This document shows positions 6,188 to 8,326 of a stretch of DNA of 8,326 nucleotides, one piece after another. The notes under the pieces are model-generated. The model searched no databases, was not told the origin of the DNA, and saw nothing but the letters and a program-made list of their open reading frames with translations. The stretch covers positions 1 through 8,326 of the forward strand of contig USIZ01000048.1 of assembly GCA_900554855.1 (NCBI GenBank), given 5' to 3'. Every line of letters starts with the position of its first letter. Position 1 is the stretch's first letter. Position numbers and translations under genes: made by a program. Origin of the DNA: an uncultured Eubacteriales bacterium (GTDB lineage Bacteria > Bacillota > Clostridia > Oscillospirales > Oscillospiraceae).

Positions 6188-7120
6188 ATGACAATACAGC
6201 AAATCAGATATTTTATTGAGGTGGCAAACTGCCGCAGTTTCTCCAGGGCGGCGGCCAGTCTGCACCTCTCACAGCCCAATCTGACCAAGTATATTGCCAA
6301 TCTGGAAAAAGAGCTGGGCTTCCGACTGTTCGACCGCACGACCCACCGGGTGGAGCTGACCGAGGCGGGGCATCGCCTGCTGCAAAAGGTGGAGATCCCC
6401 TTTTCACAGGTCAACCGGGCCATCGAGGAGTCACGGCTCGCCGGACAGCACCGGGACGTGGAGACGGTGGTGCTGGGGGTATCCCGGGATGAGCGCCTGC
6501 CAGAGAAATTGACCGGGCTGCTCTATGAGCTGAACACAGCGCCGGGCGGCCGCTTCCGCTACGAGCTGTCGCAGGACAGCTATTCCGGCCTGATCGCCCG
6601 GCTGCGGGAGCGGCAGTACGATGCCATTGTGACGACAGATCGGAATATTGAGCGTTCCGCCGCCGTGAATTTCCTCTACCTGCGCCCCTTTGAGCTGCTG
6701 CTGGCGGTGAGTCGCCGCAGTCCGTTGGCCCAGCGAGAACATTTGACGCCGCAGGAGTGCGGCGGGCCGGTCTATTTTGCCCTCCCCGAGGGGCACGAAG
6801 CATCGCAGCAGGTGCTGGACACCGTGTTCCGCCGCACCGGTGGGGTAGAGCTGCGCCTGATGAGTTCCCCCAGCGACCTGATGCTCAATGTGCAGGCCGG
6901 GGCCGGAGTGGCGGTGGTATCCGGACTGATCGATCAGGAGAGCTACCCAGACGCGGCCTTTTACCGCTTTGACGAGTGGCACGGTCAGGCTCAGCGGCTG
7001 GCCTGGCGCAGCGACGATGAGAGCGCCGGACTGCGAGTGCTGATCGAACGCCTGCGGGAGCTCTACCCGGACATCCGCTTTTGCTCGACCGACCATCCCC
7101 CAAGACCCGGACAGCAGTGA
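6188..7120 (+). CDS. LysR-family transcriptional regulator
   Basis: A 310-residue LysR-type regulator of standard length. Residues 1-60 form the winged helix-turn-helix: M-T-I-Q-Q-I-R-Y-F-I-E-V-A, then S-F-S-R-A-A-A-S-L-H-L-S-Q-P-N-L-T-K-Y-I as the DNA-reading part, and L-G-F-R-L-F-D-R-T wing. A linker helix (about 60-85) leads to the two-lobe effector domain (about 90-295), which contains the usual L-L-A-V-S-R-R-S-P-L-A segment. The frame is open from 6143, but ATG 6188 begins the family's canonical N-terminus and has GGAG 8 bases upstream. It is divergent from the UGSC-SnoaL-amidohydrolase operon across 177 bases, the classic arrangement for a LysR protein controlling its neighbour and itself. 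Its effector is unknown; a pathway substrate or intermediate is the normal expectation. Whether it also controls the two ene-reductases cannot be seen. Confidence 0.95.
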   Translation: MTIQQIRYFIEVANCRSFSRAAASLHLSQPNLTKYIANLEKELGFRLFDRTTHRVELTEAGHRLLQKVEIPFSQVNRAIEESRLAGQHRDVETVVLGVSRDERLPEKLTGLLYELNTAPGGRFRYELSQDSYSGLIARLRERQYDAIVTTDRNIERSAAVNFLYLRPFELLLAVSRRSPLAQREHLTPQECGGPVYFALPEGHEASQQVLDTVFRRTGGVELRLMSSPSDLMLNVQAGAGVAVVSGLIDQESYPDAAFYRFDEWHGQAQRLAWRSDDESAGLRVLIERLRELYPDIRFCSTDHPPRPGQQ

Positions 7121-7145
7121 ACGGGTGCAGACGGAAAATAGAACA

Positions 7146-7184
7146 AAAAGCCCGAGAATTTCCAGCGGAAAACCTCGGGCTTTT
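7146..7184. terminator. Bidirectional rho-independent terminator with nested hairpin
   Basis: AAAAGCCCGAG (7146-7156) pairs perfectly with CTCGGGCTTTT (7174-7184). The loop holds a second small stem, TTTCC (7159-7163) with GGAAA (7167-7171). A and T runs on the two sides provide a U tract in either direction. It lies 25 bases after the LysR stop and 41 bases beyond the stop of the convergent second ene-reductase, so it likely ends both transcripts. Confidence 0.92.
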
Positions 7185-7225
7185 GTCAGCCTGCAAATGT
7201 GAGAGCACAGGCGGGGTCAGTCAAT

Positions 7226-8326
7226 TCAGATCATGTTGACCTTTGCCAGCGCATCGCGCATGCCGCGCTGGATGTTGCCGCAGCCGTTGCAGTCGCCGGC
7301 CATCAGGAAGGTGTCGGCGCAGTCGGCATAGCGCATGGCTTCGTCCACGCGGGGGGACACGCCGCCGCAGATGATGACGTCATCGGCGGTGATGGTGTGC
7401 TCCTCACCGGCCTTGTCCACATAGGTGACGGTGTTGCCGTCCACGGACTTGGTGGTCACTTCGGTGATGCCATGGAGCACGTCCTCAAATTTCTCCCAGG
7501 CGGGAGCCATGTGGCCCTTGCCGGAGCCGTCGTTGTTGGGTTTGACCCACGCCATGGTGATGTAGTGCAGTTTGGAACAATCATGGCCAATCTCTGTCTG
7601 ACGGGTCAGCAGGGTGACCTCGTGGCCGTTTTGGGCCAGGTACATGGCGGTCTCGATACCGGTCTCAGAGGCACCGCAGATGACAACGTGTCTGCCCAGC
7701 TCGGATTCCCTGCCGAAAATGTCGTGGCAGGTGCGCACCAGCGCATTGCCGTTCTCATCCCGCAGCCCCTGGATGCTCCGGGGCAGGTTGGCCTGGGCGC
7801 CGGTAGCGGCGATGACCACATCATAGCCCTCGCCCTTCAGTGCTTCGGGATCGGGGGCGTTGTTCAGATGGACGGTGACGCCGAGCTCCTCCATGCGGCG
7901 TTTCTCCCAGTTTTTGAAGTCGCGCAGCGGCCACTTGAAGGAGTAGGACTCGGCGTGGTAGAGCTGGCCGCCCAGATAGCCGGTCTTTTCATACAAGGTG
8001 ACGCTATGCCCCTGCTCTGCGGCCATGATGGCGCAGCGCATGCCCACGGGGCCGCCGCCAATGATGGCCACCCGCTTGGAACTGGTGCTGTTCTTGAGCA
8101 GACGGTGCAGTTTGTGCTCGATGCCGAAGCGGGGGTTCACGGAGCACACACTCAGCCAGGGATCGGGTTTGTCCGCCAGAATGGTGCCATGGCACTTGTT
8201 GCACCACAGGCAGGGGGTGATCTCCTCACCCCGGCCCTGTGCCAGCAGTTCGCCGTAGTTGGGGTTGCTGAAGAAGGCGCGGGCCATGCCGATCATGTCG
8301 CACTTGCCGGAGGCGATCAGCTCGTT
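7226..8326 (-). CDS. Second flavin/4Fe-4S ene-reductase, FadH/BaiCD-BaiH type (5' end outside window)
   Basis: A gene entering from the right edge; 366 C-terminal residues are visible and the frame is open to base 8326, so the ATG at 8296 is internal (it encodes M-I-G-M-A-R-A-F at the end of the TIM barrel). The visible order is: barrel end; Fe-S cysteines in C-L-W-C-N-K-C (8192-8212) with the fourth in S-V-C-S-V-N-P (8144-8146), spacing C-x2-C-x2-C-x15-C; an FAD fold with G-G-G-P-V-G; and a second dinucleotide fold with G-A-S-E-T-G (7658-7675). It resembles the other ene-reductase of this window over this region (shared C-N-K-C-H-G, C-S-V-N-P, G-I-E-H, F-K-W, D-F-K), so the two are paralogues. 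In the second fold the middle Gly is Ser, and the strand-end acid is replaced by Thr-Arg (L-L-T-R-Q), suggesting NADPH rather than NADH. The substrate is unknown and the FMN/active-site half is not visible. Confidence 0.9.
   Translation of the reverse strand, partial: NELIASGKCDMIGMARAFFSNPNYGELLAQGRGEEITPCLWCNKCHGTILADKPDPWLSVCSVNPRFGIEHKLHRLLKNSTSSKRVAIIGGGPVGMRCAIMAAEQGHSVTLYEKTGYLGGQLYHAESYSFKWPLRDFKNWEKRRMEELGVTVHLNNAPDPEALKGEGYDVVIAATGAQANLPRSIQGLRDENGNALVRTCHDIFGRESELGRHVVICGASETGIETAMYLAQNGHEVTLLTRQTEIGHDCSKLHYITMAWVKPNNDGSGKGHMAPAWEKFEDVLHGITEVTTKSVDGNTVTYVDKAGEEHTITADDVIICGGVSPRVDEAMRYADCADTFLMAGDCNGCGNIQRGMRDALAKVNMI

Noticed and set aside
6011..6265. Possible 85-residue N-terminal extension of the UGSC-like protein
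   Set aside because: It lies across the divergent promoter and into the LysR coding start, has no conserved sequence, and the ATG at 6010 has a perfect AGGAGG.

Overview
The window reads as a piece of a GC-rich anaerobic Firmicute, most likely a gut Oscillospiraceae-type bacterium (Flavonifractor/Intestinimonas-like). This is inferred from strong GC bias at third codon positions, strong AGGAGG-type ribosome sites, AT-rich intergenic regions, and Fe-S/flavin ene-reductases of the BaiCD/BaiH/FadH type. The species cannot be fixed from the sequence alone. It is a compact catabolic or accessory locus with no RNA genes, mobile elements or CRISPR, and no gene-free stretch above 300 bases.

Layout, left to right. 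(1) The 3' end of a ketopantoate-reductase-family gene (+). (2) A complete 675-residue flavin/Fe-S ene-reductase of the 2,4-dienoyl-CoA reductase type (+), ending at a strong hairpin terminator that works in both directions. (3) A three-gene operon on the minus strand, in transcription order: a 561-residue protein fusing a UGSC-like domain to a conserved domain of unknown function; a 224-residue SnoaL/NTF2-fold protein; and a 389-residue metal-dependent amidohydrolase. (4) A 177-base divergent control region. (5) A LysR-type regulator (+) with its own terminator. (6) The 3' two thirds of a second Fe-S/flavin ene-reductase (-), running off the right edge.

How they may work together (inference). 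The divergent LysR gene is the natural regulator of the UGSC-SnoaL-amidohydrolase operon. Two ene-reductases flank a SnoaL-fold protein, which recalls the flavoenzyme-plus-dehydratase logic of gut bile-acid 7-dehydroxylation (BaiCD, BaiH, BaiE). No CoA ligase, CoA transferase or hydroxysteroid dehydrogenase is visible, and an amidohydrolase and an uncharacterised UGSC-like protein are present instead. The locus may therefore act reductively on some other cyclic or conjugated substrate. The most unusual protein is the UGSC-like fusion: the redox-active Cys/Sec positions expected of that family are occupied by Tyr and Val.
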